Below, piece after piece: positions 1 to 8,286 of a DNA stretch of 19,337 nucleotides. Every line of letters begins with the position of its first letter. The stretch's first letter is position 1. Below the pieces are notes generated by a model, which saw nothing but the letters and a program-made list of their open reading frames with translations, ran no database searches and was not told where the DNA came from. The stretch comes from Willaertia magna (Eukaryota > Heterolobosea > Eutetramitea > Acrasida > Naegleriidae), in NCBI GenBank assembly GCA_902984215.1, contig CADWAF010001176.1:1-19337 (forward strand). Reading direction: 5' to 3'. The translations under genes and the position numbers were made by a program.

Positions 1-66
1 TATTTATTCAAATATAAATCAAAATTGTTAGTTTTATTTTGTAACAGTTATAGTGTTAGTGCTCAT

Positions 67-1632
67 TTAATCAAAAGATGCCTTCTTCATAGAACCTTGC
101 TCATCTAAGGCAACATGCATGTTGTGACATTTAGAAAGAATTTGAGGTTCATGCGCCATGTGTCTTGCAAGACACAGGCCCTCTGCTTTCTTATAATAAT
201 AATGTAACATATCTTTGTAATCAGGATGAGCACATTTGTCAATTATTAACTTAGCTCTCTTTCTAGGTGTTACACCTCTTAAATCTGCCAATCCTTGTTC
301 TGTGACAATGACTTGCAAATCATGCTCTGTATGATCTATGTGACTACACATTGGTACAATACAACTTATTCCAGTTGGATCTGTTTTTGATGGTCTTGCA
401 GAAGGAGTGTGCATTATAGAGATATAAGAATTCCTTAAAAAGTCACCACTACCTCCAATTCCATGAACCATTTTACTTCCTTGAATTAAGGTACTATTTG
501 CATGACCATAAATATCTACTTCAATAGGTGTATTCATTGCAATAACACCAAGTCTTCTAATAATACCAGGATGATTTGTTATATGTTGAGGTCTTACAAT
601 AACCTTCTTTCTGTATTCATCAAAATCTTTATAAAATCTATCAAAACCATCACTTGATAAACTGACAGCAGCTGTTGAAACAAAATCCAACTTTCCAATT
701 TCCATCAAGTCAAGCATCTTATCTTGTAATACTTCTGTCCAAGATTGAAGTCCAGAAAAACTAGATTCAGCTAAACCAGCTAAAACAGCATTTGCAATAT
801 TACCAACACCTGATTGTAAAGGTAAAAGATTCTTTGGTAATCTACCTTGTTTCCTTTCATTATCTAAAAACTCCATAATATGTCCAGCAATTTTCATTGA
901 ATTTTCATCTACATCTTTCATTGCTCTTCCACCATCTCTTTTCGTTCCTTCAACAATTGCAATAACTTTACTTGGGTCAATTTGTAAGCCTTGATCTCCA
1001 ACTCTTGAATCTACTTTTGTTATTAAGTAAGGCTTTGTGAATGGGGGTGCAACGTCAGGCAATATATCGTGGAAGCCTTTAAAACTGGGAGTTGTTGTGT
1101 TGACCTCGATGATTAATTTATCTGCCTTATCCACAATTTCTGGAGAGATACCTACTGAACCTCCCAAGATAAGTTTACCATCATTCGTTATTTCTGTACA
1201 TTCTATAACACCAATATCTAGTTTACCTGAACCTAGATCTTTTGTGAAGAAACCAAATGCAAAATCTGCTGCAAATAAACTTAAATGGATATCTCCCATA
1301 TCAATTTTTGCGTCATTAATTCCTTTAGCTATAGATGAACCGGATTGATATGGCCACCTAGAATTTATCATATCTAATTGAGCCCATTTATCTTCTTCTG
1401 CACCAACACTTGCTCCGATAAATAAATTAAACTTTAATTTACCTTGTAGATTATTTTGTTCTACGTAATTGGCTAATGCTGATGGAACTTCTTTTGGATA
1501 ACCTACAGGTGTAAATCCCGACCAACCTAGATTCATTCCGTGTTGAAAGTATTTAATACAATCTTTAGCGGTAGGTACTATCTTGCTTTGCAAAGGTTTG
1601 AATGCAATTCTTGATAATAGTTTTTCAGACAT
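67..1632 (-). CDS. Acetyl-CoA hydrolase/transferase family protein (acetate:succinate CoA-transferase type)
   Basis: Single-exon protein of 521 aa in the Ach1/ASCT branch of class I CoA-transferases. These enzymes move CoA between acetyl-CoA, acetate and succinate, usually in mitochondria, and so couple acetate release to substrate-level ATP formation through succinyl-CoA ligase. What I see: an N-terminal opening around residues 33-41 (MNLGWSGFT); the block PLQSGVGNIANAV at 271-283; WTEVLQD at 298-304, whose Glu300 corresponds to the catalytic glutamate that forms the glutamyl-CoA thioester; and the CoA-site glycine loop GIGGSGDF at 391-398. Length is normal for the family. The ATG is good and stop is TAA. 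No long presequence precedes the domain, and Glu3 makes the N-terminus a weak mitochondrial signal, so location is inferred from the family. It shares a 485-bp divergent promoter region with the ISCU gene. Hydrolase versus transferase activity cannot be told from sequence alone. Confidence 0.92.
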   Translation of the reverse strand: MSEKLLSRIAFKPLQSKIVPTAKDCIKYFQHGMNLGWSGFTPVGYPKEVPSALANYVEQNNLQGKLKFNLFIGASVGAEEDKWAQLDMINSRWPYQSGSSIAKGINDAKIDMGDIHLSLFAADFAFGFFTKDLGSGKLDIGVIECTEITNDGKLILGGSVGISPEIVDKADKLIIEVNTTTPSFKGFHDILPDVAPPFTKPYLITKVDSRVGDQGLQIDPSKVIAIVEGTKRDGGRAMKDVDENSMKIAGHIMEFLDNERKQGRLPKNLLPLQSGVGNIANAVLAGLAESSFSGLQSWTEVLQDKMLDLMEIGKLDFVSTAAVSLSSDGFDRFYKDFDEYRKKVIVRPQHITNHPGIIRRLGVIAMNTPIEVDIYGHANSTLIQGSKMVHGIGGSGDFLRNSYISIMHTPSARPSKTDPTGISCIVPMCSHIDHTEHDLQVIVTEQGLADLRGVTPRKRAKLIIDKCAHPDYKDMLHYYYKKAEGLCLARHMAHEPQILSKCHNMHVALDEQGSMKKASFD

Positions 1633-2117
1633 GTTAATATTAGTTAGTATTAAGTTATTTTATGTGAAACTTTTTTTCGAATTTGGGCTGGATAAACCAG
1701 ATGGTATTTATTGAAAATTTAAAATATTAAAATTTCCAAAGGAGGTTGAATGGCATTCATATTTGGCGTAAGGCTTGTTTTCGTGGTCTACTTACTACTT
1801 TGTGAAATTTAAATTTCTGTTGCCAATTGACCTTTTAAATCAATTACTAAGCAAATATTACAAAAAGATATCTTTATTTTGTTGTTTTAAATAACTTTTA
1901 ATCATAGATGGAATTGCCTGGTCAATTTCGTTTTGGATTTAAACAGCGAATGAAACCAAGGTGTCTTAATTGAAAACGACATTTTTAATTGCTGTTTAGA
2001 GAAAAATCTTTGCGGGTGGTGTTTCGATTCCTGTCCAAGCTTTTTTTTTCTCAAAGCGCTTAAGAGGGACAAAGGGGTTGCGCAATTATCAAAAGAATCA
2101 CCAAATCAACAATAAAA
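1633..2117. promoter_or_regulatory. Divergent intergenic region between CoA-transferase and ISCU
   Basis: This 485-bp stretch separates two outward-facing start codons and must hold both promoters. I see no ORF or RNA gene. Visible structures are a CTGG-ATAAA-CCAG inverted repeat at 1688-1700, a T tract from about 2040, and two short GC-core palindromes near the ISCU start: AGCGCT at 2055-2060 and TTGCGCAA at 2078-2085. The last 100 bp before ISCU are clearly more GC-rich than the rest. No function is proven. Confidence 0.5.
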
Positions 2118-2850
2118 ATGTCTCTATCTCGCAATGTATTAAGTATAACCAGAAAAACATCTTCATGCTGCCAACTGTTTAATAAATTCAATAATGTACA
2201 AATTAGATCAAAATATAGTGCTAATGTGATAGATCACACAAGAAAACCTAGAAATTCCGGAAAATTAGATGATAAAGCTGATAATGTTGGTTCAGCCCTT
2301 GTTGGTGCGTAAGTATCTCATAATAAATCATTAATTACTGAAATAATTGATCGGAAAATGTTTGTGTACCATTTTTAAAGCCCTTCTTGTAAGTAGATTT
2401 TAAAGTAAAACCTTCTCACAAACAACCTTTTTTCTAAAAGGTGGAGATGTGTTAAAATTTCAAATTCTAGTGGACGATGACGGAAAAGTAATAGATGCAA
2501 AATTTAAAACATTTGGTATGTTAAATAATAATTATTTAATAATTAATTAAAATAATGAAAAAGGTTGTGGTTCTGCAATTGCTTCTTCAAGCTATGCAAC
2601 AGAACTTGTAAAAGGAAAAACAGTTGAGGCTTGTATGAAAATTACAAATAACGATATTGCAAGTCATCTTTCTTTACCTCCAGTTAAAAAACATTGTTCA
2701 CTTCTTGCTGAACAAGCAATTCGTCAAGCAACTGAAGATTATTTGAGGAAGAAAAACGCTAAAGCTGCAGGAAATCAGTCAACAACAACAATAGAAAATA
2801 ATGAAAAGGTGTCTGAAAAACAATGTCTCAATATAAGGCATAGAATGTAA
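2118..2850 (+). CDS. ISCU: Iron-sulfur cluster assembly scaffold ISCU, mitochondrial, four exons
   Basis: Exons are 2118-2308, 2381-2388, 2441-2515 and 2564-2850, giving 561 nt and 186 aa. ISCU is the scaffold on which the NFS1 complex builds [2Fe-2S] clusters in mitochondria. The first ~38 residues are rich in Ser, Arg and Lys with no acidic residue, a typical matrix-targeting signal. The three cluster ligands are Cys67 (PSCGDV), Cys93 (FGCGSA) and Cys136 (KKHCS); LPPVK at 129-133 is the mtHsp70/HSC20 binding motif. Introns are 72, 52 and 48 nt with donors GTAAGT, GTAAGT and GTATGT and acceptors ending AAG. The splice model is fixed by homology: only it restores A-P-S-C-G-D-V in frame. Leu138 replaces the Met usual in eukaryotes. 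After about residue 161 the protein has a non-family tail (NQSTTT... to NIRHRM) that runs antisense over CDC40, so the natural stop may have been lost at a junction. Confidence 0.93.
2381..2388 (+). other. 8-nt microexon of ISCU
   Basis: The exon is CCCTTCTT, flanked by ...TTTTTAAAG upstream and GTAAGTAG downstream. Exon 1 ends GGT GC (phase 2) and exon 3 begins GT GGA GAT, so the microexon gives GCC CCT TCT TGT GGA GAT, A-P-S-C-G-D. This rebuilds the invariant ISCU motif with the first cluster-binding cysteine. Skipping it would join GC to GTGGAG and shift the frame. Confidence 0.85.
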
Positions 2851-4224
2851 CTCTGGATCTGACAATTTCTTTATCTCAACTGGTACATTATATTCCCATA
2901 ACCTTAATGTTTTATCGTCACTACTTGATACAAACTTCTTTCCACCATCAACAAATGTTAAACTATTTACAGAAGCTGTATGTCTATCATATTTATGAAT
3001 TACTTTACCACTTCTAACATCAAACTGTAAAATCTTATTATTTGAATAACCTACTATTAACTCATTAGATCTTTGTTCTGAAGGATTAAATTTAACAATA
3101 TAAGGAGTAGATCCTGAACTTAAAGTTTGTATAATTTTACCAGTTTCAACATCCCAAATCTTAACTTTCTTATCATAAGAACAACTAGCGAATAAATCTC
3201 CTTCTCTTGAAAAGTTAATAGATCGTACAGCCTTTGTATGTCCAACATATGTTCTTATACAACTTCTATGAGACAGTACATCCCATATCTTTATCGTACT
3301 ATCCATACTACAACTTAAAAGTAAATGACCATATTCTGGAAAGAATTCAATTGCCGTTATCATCTTCTCCTTTTCATGTCCATGATAAGTATGAATTAAT
3401 TTCTTAGGTAAGACAGCCTTCTTCTCTGTATAATCTAAAGGCTTTAAGTGAGAAGGAGGGGACATAAAGGTTCTTCCTTGATAATCTTCTTCTCTATGTA
3501 AATGATAAATTGAATAACCTTCTTGTCCTTCTGTAGTTGTCTTCTTTTCATAAGTTTCATCATATTCAATTTCTAAAAGTTTATTTTGAACCTTTTCTTT
3601 CTTTTCTCCTGATGACGATTTCTTTAATTCTTCTTCTATTTGTTTCTTTCGTTTCTTTCTTTCTTCTTCCATTTCTTGTCTTAATTTTAATTGTAATTGA
3701 TCATCTTCTTCTTCAATAGTATCCGTTATAAAATCTTCAAAGCCTTCCATTACATTTGGATTATTAAAGTTTTCATCTACATCTACATATTTCTCTTCGG
3801 AATTGGAAGAAACAAAAGAAGCTGAAGTATTACTTTCATTATTATCTTTTTTTCTCTTTCTATTCTTCTTTTCTTTATTTAAAGTATCTTTTGTTATTCC
3901 ATAATTATAGTAATTACTATTAAATAGAAAGGAATGCATATGATGATCATTTAATTCACCATTTAGAAAACTAGAATTTACTTTTTCGTTTTTAGATAAA
4001 CTAAAAGGATTTTCCTGTGGACCAACCGACGACGAATATAATTCATTAATCTTAGGATTAAATACTAAACTAGTAGACCCTTTGGGTATGATATGTAAAT
4101 TATTTTCTGTTATTTTTACATTAGGAGCTGTATTAAGTGTGATTAAAGATGATTGTTGGTGTGAAGAAGATGGTTGTTGTTCGCTTTCATTATCGCTATC
4201 GCCATAGGATTGCAATAAATTCAT
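2779..4224 (-). CDS. CDC40: Pre-mRNA splicing factor CDC40/PRP17, C-terminally truncated
   Basis: CDC40/Prp17 is a WD40 protein of the catalytic spliceosome needed around the second step of splicing. The 481-aa product starts MNLLQSYGDSD as in the family, has a charged low-complexity N-terminus, then the DYQGR motif (247-251) that precedes the propeller. WD repeats lie near 277-315 (LLLSCSMDSTIKIWD), 320-358 (ASCSYDKKVKIWD), 365-403 and 407-444 (SSSDDKTLRLWEY). Homology runs through LHSMP at 459-463 and then stops abruptly; the last 18 residues (YIETLFF... to CCC) are unlike the family. About 115 residues, the remaining WD repeats, are missing, so the propeller cannot close as usual. No splice donor follows HSMP, and no WD sequence lies downstream, where the ISCU gene begins at once. 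The stop is TGA, whereas every other gene end here is TAA. Either a true truncation or a chimeric join. Confidence 0.85.
   Translation of the reverse strand: MNLLQSYGDSDNESEQQPSSSHQQSSLITLNTAPNVKITENNLHIIPKGSTSLVFNPKINELYSSSVGPQENPFSLSKNEKVNSSFLNGELNDHHMHSFLFNSNYYNYGITKDTLNKEKKNRKRKKDNNESNTSASFVSSNSEEKYVDVDENFNNPNVMEGFEDFITDTIEEEDDQLQLKLRQEMEEERKKRKKQIEEELKKSSSGEKKEKVQNKLLEIEYDETYEKKTTTEGQEGYSIYHLHREEDYQGRTFMSPPSHLKPLDYTEKKAVLPKKLIHTYHGHEKEKMITAIEFFPEYGHLLLSCSMDSTIKIWDVLSHRSCIRTYVGHTKAVRSINFSREGDLFASCSYDKKVKIWDVETGKIIQTLSSGSTPYIVKFNPSEQRSNELIVGYSNNKILQFDVRSGKVIHKYDRHTASVNSLTFVDGGKKFVSSSDDKTLRLWEYNVPVEIKKLSDPELHSMPYIETLFFRHLFIIFYCCC
2800..2824. repeat. 25-bp exact repeat, copy 1 (ISCU/CDC40 junction)
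   Basis: Begins AATGAAAAGGTGTCTG and ends AAAAACAAT, 25 nt in all, identical to 17202-17226 in the same orientation. Flanks differ on both sides. It lies inside the short interval where ISCU homology has ended and CDC40 homology has not begun. Read on the minus strand it contains TTTTTCAG|ACACC, which looks like a strong 3' splice site. Confidence 0.9.
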
Positions 4225-4389
4225 TATTTTTATTTTTGTTGTAACAGGTTCAATTAAATAACAATTTTAATAAAATAAGCTTAATAGTGAGTCATATGAT
4301 CTTAATTTCACATTTTCAAAAAACACTAAATAGCTTTTCTAACATTATGAAGACTGATAATTTGTGACTCTTAAATTTCTTCTTTTAAG

Positions 4390-5076
4390 TTATTTCTTTG
4401 AAGTGGTACCAAAACTTGCAAAACCTAACTGTTTCATTAATTCATTATCTTCTTGAGATGTCACAATTGTAGTATTAGATGATATTTTATCAATATCTAC
4501 TAATTCAGGTGCTTTAATAGTTTCAAAAGATTTCAAATTTTTCTTTCTAGCCAGTTCTTTCATTCTATTTTTCACATCTTCTAAAGTTGCCCTTTCTGCT
4601 CTATTTGTCATACCCAACCTAGCTAAATGTGCCTTACTATTACAATGATCAATATAACTTGCAGAATCTCTAAAAACTCTACGACAAGAACTACAGTATA
4701 ATCCACCACGTTCTTCTACTTCAACTTTTTTTTCTTCTCCACTCTTTGTTGAAGTTTTATTCTTTTTTGGTTCAGTCTTTGTGGATTGCGGCTTAACTTC
4801 AATTAAACCTTTCTTTCCTATTTGTTGTTCAATATCTAATAGTGTGGTACTATCTCTAGCTTGTAAAGGTTTTCTTTCCAATATTTTAGATCTTCCATCA
4901 TATGCTTCTTTTCTTTTTTCATCCGTCTCTACTCCACCTCTCTCTCTTTCCGATCTTTCTAATGCTTTTTGTTGATATATTTGTTCATCCCAAGCTCTTC
5001 TTCCGAAAGTACCTTTCTTTACACCAGTCGTTGTTTCCTCCTTTTTACTTTCCTCACCATCTGAATTGTCAGACAT
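4390..5076 (-). CDS. SNU23: SNU23/ZMAT2-like U4/U6.U5 tri-snRNP zinc-finger protein
   Basis: Single-exon, 228 aa, close to human ZMAT2 in length. SNU23 is a component of the tri-snRNP and pre-catalytic B complex and acts in the nucleus near the 5' splice site. What I see: an N-terminal RRAWD motif at 26-30, matching the RRTWD start of the family; a U1-type C2H2 zinc finger with Cys128, Cys131, His144 and His150 (C-x2-C-x12-H-x5-H); then LGMTNRAERATLEDVKNR at about 154-171, matching the LGMSMRVERSTLDQVKKR block of ZMAT2; and a C-terminus LMKQLGFASFGTTSKK like the family's MGFSGFGSTKK. It lies just upstream of, and on the same strand as, CDC40, another splicing factor, with 165 bp between them, and is divergent from UTP15 across 130 bp. 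ATG and TAA are clear. Confidence 0.9.
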   Translation of the reverse strand: MSDNSDGEESKKEETTTGVKKGTFGRRAWDEQIYQQKALERSERERGGVETDEKRKEAYDGRSKILERKPLQARDSTTLLDIEQQIGKKGLIEVKPQSTKTEPKKNKTSTKSGEEKKVEVEERGGLYCSSCRRVFRDSASYIDHCNSKAHLARLGMTNRAERATLEDVKNRMKELARKKNLKSFETIKAPELVDIDKISSNTTIVTSQEDNELMKQLGFASFGTTSKK

Positions 5077-5206
5077 TTTTTACGGACTTCTTTTCAAACC
5101 CAATAACTGCTCTAACTTTTAAAATGCTATCGGAAAGGACTTTGTTCAACGAAAAAGAAGAAGAACACTTTCACACAAACTAAATTAATTTTTTGAAAAA
5201 TAAAAA

Positions 5207-6883
5207 ATGTTTCTACAAAAAGTCTCTCAAAAACAAAATAAAAAGGATTATGAGGATACTTTAGGTCTACGTACCTTTACAAATGTAAATGAAAATTATG
5301 TTATGAAAAACTTTACAGATTTTTCTCAAATTCAAACCGAAAGTTATGGTTACGCAAATTATATAGAATTCCATCCAACTAAACCTAGACAATATTTAAT
5401 TACACAAAAGAATGCAGTTCAATTAATTGATGATGAACGTAAAAAAATTGTTAGATATACTAAATTTAGAGATAACCAAATTTTTAGCGCTTCTTATAGA
5501 AAACCTGATGGTCAAATCTTTGCGGTGTCTGGAAGTGCAGGTGGTGTTAAAATCTTTCAATCTTATGATAAACAAAATGCAATCTCTAAATTAAATCAAG
5601 CCTTACGTACAATTGTTGTAGATAATGCAAATTGTACTCAATTTGTTAAATTTTTACCTCAACAATATGTAGATCATATTATAACTGGAAGTGATGATGG
5701 TATTGTTAGAATTTATGATATTTTAAATGGAAAGAAAGTTAGACAATTTAATCAATTTAAACATTCTGATTATATACGTACTGGATGTGTTTTTGATAAC
5801 ACTGATACATTCTCTTCTTCAAATATGTTTGCGACAGGTGCTTATGACCATACTATTAAGTTATGGGATGTAAGAGAACAAGATGATAAGGCTTGTATCA
5901 TGTCTTTTGATCATGGTGCCCCAGTTGAATGTGTTGTTAAACATCCAACTGCACCAATTTTATATTCAAGTGGTGGAAATTATTTTAAGGCTTGGGACTT
6001 ACTTCAAAGGAAAGAGATTTTAAAGATTTATGGATCTCATCAAAAGACTATAACATCTATTTCATTAGCTACAGGGGAAGGTAATTATTTAATGACAAGT
6101 GGGTTAGATCATTTAGTTTGTTTCTTTAAGATTGATGAAAATTATTCTCAAGTACATAATCTAGCCTTTGATGGTCCTGTTTTATCTTCTGCAATATCTA
6201 AGGATGAAAGACAAATTGTTTTAGGTTTAATGAATCCTAATAGAATTTTAAAATCTAAAAGAATTGATAGAAAGATATTAAGAGCTGATATGTATAAAGA
6301 AGAGATGAAGAAAGAAAATTATAAGAATTATGTGAATACAATTTTATTGGATCAAATTTACAAAATGCAAGATGAAATATTTTTACCGGGAAAGAGGTCC
6401 GTAAATTTAGTTCCATTTAAGAAATTATTATCTTATTTTAAATATAAACAAGCTTTACAATTGGCTGTAACAAAGTTTAGAACTAGTCCAATTATTGTAT
6501 TAAGTTTGTTAGTTGAATTGGAATCTAGTGGAGCACTTTTAATTGCTATTGACAATTTGAATGTTAAATCTTTGTCAAACATTCTTTTATTCTTAATTGA
6601 CCATATTAGAGATCCAAGGTGCGCTCCAGTTTTGATACCTCTTGCATCAACAATAATTAAGTACTATGGTCAAACTATTGGTTTAAGTGAAAACTTGGAT
6701 AAACTTTTCCGTACACTGAGAAAGACAATTAACCAAGAAATTCAAGTCCAACAACAACTTTGTAAAATGAAGGGAGTTATAGATTTCTTAATGATATCTA
6801 GTGCAGCACTTGGTTCAACGACTGACAATGCAACGAAATTAACAGAAGAGACAAAAGCCCCAACAACTGTGACGAGTCAATAA
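5207..6883 (+). CDS. UTP15: U3 snoRNP / SSU processome subunit UTP15
   Basis: Single-exon, 558 aa. UTP15 belongs to the UTP-A (t-UTP) module that binds the 5' external transcribed spacer first and supports pre-rRNA transcription and 18S processing in the nucleolus. A WD40 propeller spans about 40-320, with clear repeat ends such as ITGSDDGIVRIYD (159-171), ATGAYDHTIKLWD (209-221) and YSSGGNYFKAWD (253-264). The linker at about 341-405 leads into the helical UTP15 C-terminal domain (about 405-525), including FKYKQALQLAVTKF and LLFLIDHIRDPRCAPVL, which fit the family pattern. A short Thr-rich tail follows. Length and domain order are as expected. The gene is divergent from SNU23 (130 bp) and convergent with uL16 (181 bp). 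WDR75, another UTP-A subunit, lies about 10 kb downstream on the same strand. Confidence 0.92.
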   Translation: MFLQKVSQKQNKKDYEDTLGLRTFTNVNENYVMKNFTDFSQIQTESYGYANYIEFHPTKPRQYLITQKNAVQLIDDERKKIVRYTKFRDNQIFSASYRKPDGQIFAVSGSAGGVKIFQSYDKQNAISKLNQALRTIVVDNANCTQFVKFLPQQYVDHIITGSDDGIVRIYDILNGKKVRQFNQFKHSDYIRTGCVFDNTDTFSSSNMFATGAYDHTIKLWDVREQDDKACIMSFDHGAPVECVVKHPTAPILYSSGGNYFKAWDLLQRKEILKIYGSHQKTITSISLATGEGNYLMTSGLDHLVCFFKIDENYSQVHNLAFDGPVLSSAISKDERQIVLGLMNPNRILKSKRIDRKILRADMYKEEMKKENYKNYVNTILLDQIYKMQDEIFLPGKRSVNLVPFKKLLSYFKYKQALQLAVTKFRTSPIIVLSLLVELESSGALLIAIDNLNVKSLSNILLFLIDHIRDPRCAPVLIPLASTIIKYYGQTIGLSENLDKLFRTLRKTINQEIQVQQQLCKMKGVIDFLMISSAALGSTTDNATKLTEETKAPTTVTSQ

Positions 6884-7064
6884 ATTTTTAATTTGAATAA
6901 TTTTCAAATTCTTACTATCTAAACAGAAATTGCAGCATTATTGTAATTGAATGATTGTCAAGGTTTATTTAGGACTACTGAAATACTAAAGTTATTTGAA
7001 CAAAAAAAACGCAATTCATTTGAGATTTTTAATTTTTGTATACATAATTTATTATAAATAAAAT

Positions 7065-7739
7065 TTAAGCAGTTTCAGCCTTTTGGTTCAATGCAACAAC
7101 TTTCTTTTCGAACCATTCTTTCAATGGACCTCTTTGGGAGATGTGTTTAGCATGGACTCCCTTTGAGATGATATCCTTAGATGCTTGATACTTCTCAACT
7201 TCTGCGTGAGTATATTTTGTGAAACCCCATTTTCTGGAAACGATAACCTTTTGTCTACCTGGGAACTTGAATTTAGCACGTCTTAAAGCTTCGGATGCTT
7301 GTGGAGCATAATTTTCCTTTGTTCTGATAGAAATTAAAATCTGTCCAATACCAACTCTTGCAGTAGTACCTAATGGTTTACCGAAAGCACCTCTCATACC
7401 AGTTTGGAGACGATCCGCACCAGCACATGACAACATTTTGTTGATTCTTAAAACATGATATGGATGGACTCTGATTCTCAAGTGGAAGTTATCCTTACCA
7501 GCATATTTAAGCATATATTTGTTTGCTGCAATACGTGCTGCTTCAAGTGCTTCATTAGTAATTTGTTCTTTTTCGTCAGAAACTAAATGAACACAGTGTT
7601 TGAAGAGGGAATAATCACCCTTCTTTCTACCTGCATCGAAAATTCTAATCTTTGGATCAGGAACACCACGACAGAAACGTGATTTAATATATGGCTTTCC
7701 TCTTTGCCATCTATAACATCTTGCTGGTCTTCTACCCAT
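7065..7739 (-). CDS. RPL10: 60S ribosomal protein uL16 (RPL10)
   Basis: Single-exon, 224 aa, slightly longer than the usual 213-221. uL16 is added late to the 60S subunit; its loop reaches the P-site and is required for the last maturation steps. The start [27 protein letters not shown] (19-35), [20 protein letters not shown] (98-117, including the P-site loop) and [12 protein letters not shown] (153-164) are near-identical to the family. The C-terminal 40 residues, ending NQKAETA, are more variable, as is normal. The AT-rich upstream region has T tracts just before the ATG. It is convergent with UTP15, the two stops being 181 bp apart. Confidence 0.97.
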   Translation of the reverse strand: MGRRPARCYRWQRGKPYIKSRFCRGVPDPKIRIFDAGRKKGDYSLFKHCVHLVSDEKEQITNEALEAARIAANKYMLKYAGKDNFHLRIRVHPYHVLRINKMLSCAGADRLQTGMRGAFGKPLGTTARVGIGQILISIRTKENYAPQASEALRRAKFKFPGRQKVIVSRKWGFTKYTHAEVEKYQASKDIISKGVHAKHISQRGPLKEWFEKKVVALNQKAETA

Positions 7740-8286
7740 TTTTCAGTTATGACGTATTTTTTTTGTTCAAATTTTTAAAAATTTTGCTCAACTTTATATT
7801 ATATTGTTTACAATTCTAAAACAGGCTTCGCAAAAAATGAAAATTCTTGCCGAACAAACAAAGGACGCAAAAACAAGAGTAAATGCATTCATGCTTGAAC
7901 TAAAAATACAAGAGGAATTGCACAGTATTATTAATAAATAATTACAGATTAAATAATTGAATATTCAATTAAAATATTTATTTACAGATTTAAAATTATA
8001 AACTAGAAATTATCATTAAAATCTACACATTATGATCAGATAATTTTTCTCTACATTAAATTCGGATAATGTAAGTAAGGAAATGATTAGTTTTATATCA
8101 TCATTTTTAACATGTTCTGATTTTTTTACTTTCCACTTCCTTTCAATCCGCTTTTTTGGCTCTCTATTTTGGTTTAATTTTTAAAAAGTTTAATTTTATC
8201 CTGCGCAGCGGTTCCATCTACAAGAAGCAAATAAACATCAAATAAAAAAATACAATTAACGCCTTAGAAATAGTGTAAATAACGCA
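7740..8286. promoter_or_regulatory. Divergent intergenic region between uL16 and tubby-like gene
   Basis: 547 bp holding both promoters. It contains a possible 34-codon ORF (7837-7941, listed apart), two similar A/T-rich TTACAGATT units near 7943-7952 and 7981-7990, a pyrimidine-rich stretch at about 8108-8162 and an 8-bp palindrome CTGCGCAG at 8201-8208, about 80 bp before the tubby-like ATG. I see no tRNA or clear snRNA. Confidence 0.45.
7837..7941 (+). CDS. Possible small ORF or 3' exon, unrecognised
   Basis: A 34-codon ORF, MKILAEQTKDAK... to HSIINK with TAA stop. The frame is open upstream to 7753 but has no other ATG, and an acceptor-like ACAG ends at 7824, so it could be a last exon read as ASQKMKILAEQ... 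The peptide is helical and amphipathic with a heptad-like L/V spacing, which is more protein-like than most random AT-rich ORFs. No first exon can be supported: the nearest ATG (7749) joined to 7825 runs into a stop. It could be a chance ORF in the uL16/tubby intergenic region. Confidence 0.25.
   Translation: MKILAEQTKDAKTRVNAFMLELKIQEELHSIINK

Noticed and set aside
1037..1348. Plus-strand frame inside the CoA-transferase gene and minus-strand frames at 18567-18878 and 19092-19283 inside WDR75
   Set aside because: Shadows of strongly conserved coding sequence on the other strand.
2005..2045. TTTCGATTCC resembling a tRNA T loop or B box upstream of ISCU
   Set aside because: The flanks do not pair and no cloverleaf can be drawn.
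2779..2836. Continuation of CDC40 by splicing to a downstream exon
   Set aside because: No GT donor follows HSMP, and the whole downstream region on that strand is the antisense of ISCU and the CoA-transferase, with no WD40 codons.
6925..7000. Possible C/D box snoRNA between UTP15 and uL16 (AATGATT ... CTGA)
   Set aside because: Box C does not match RUGAUGA and no terminal stem is visible.
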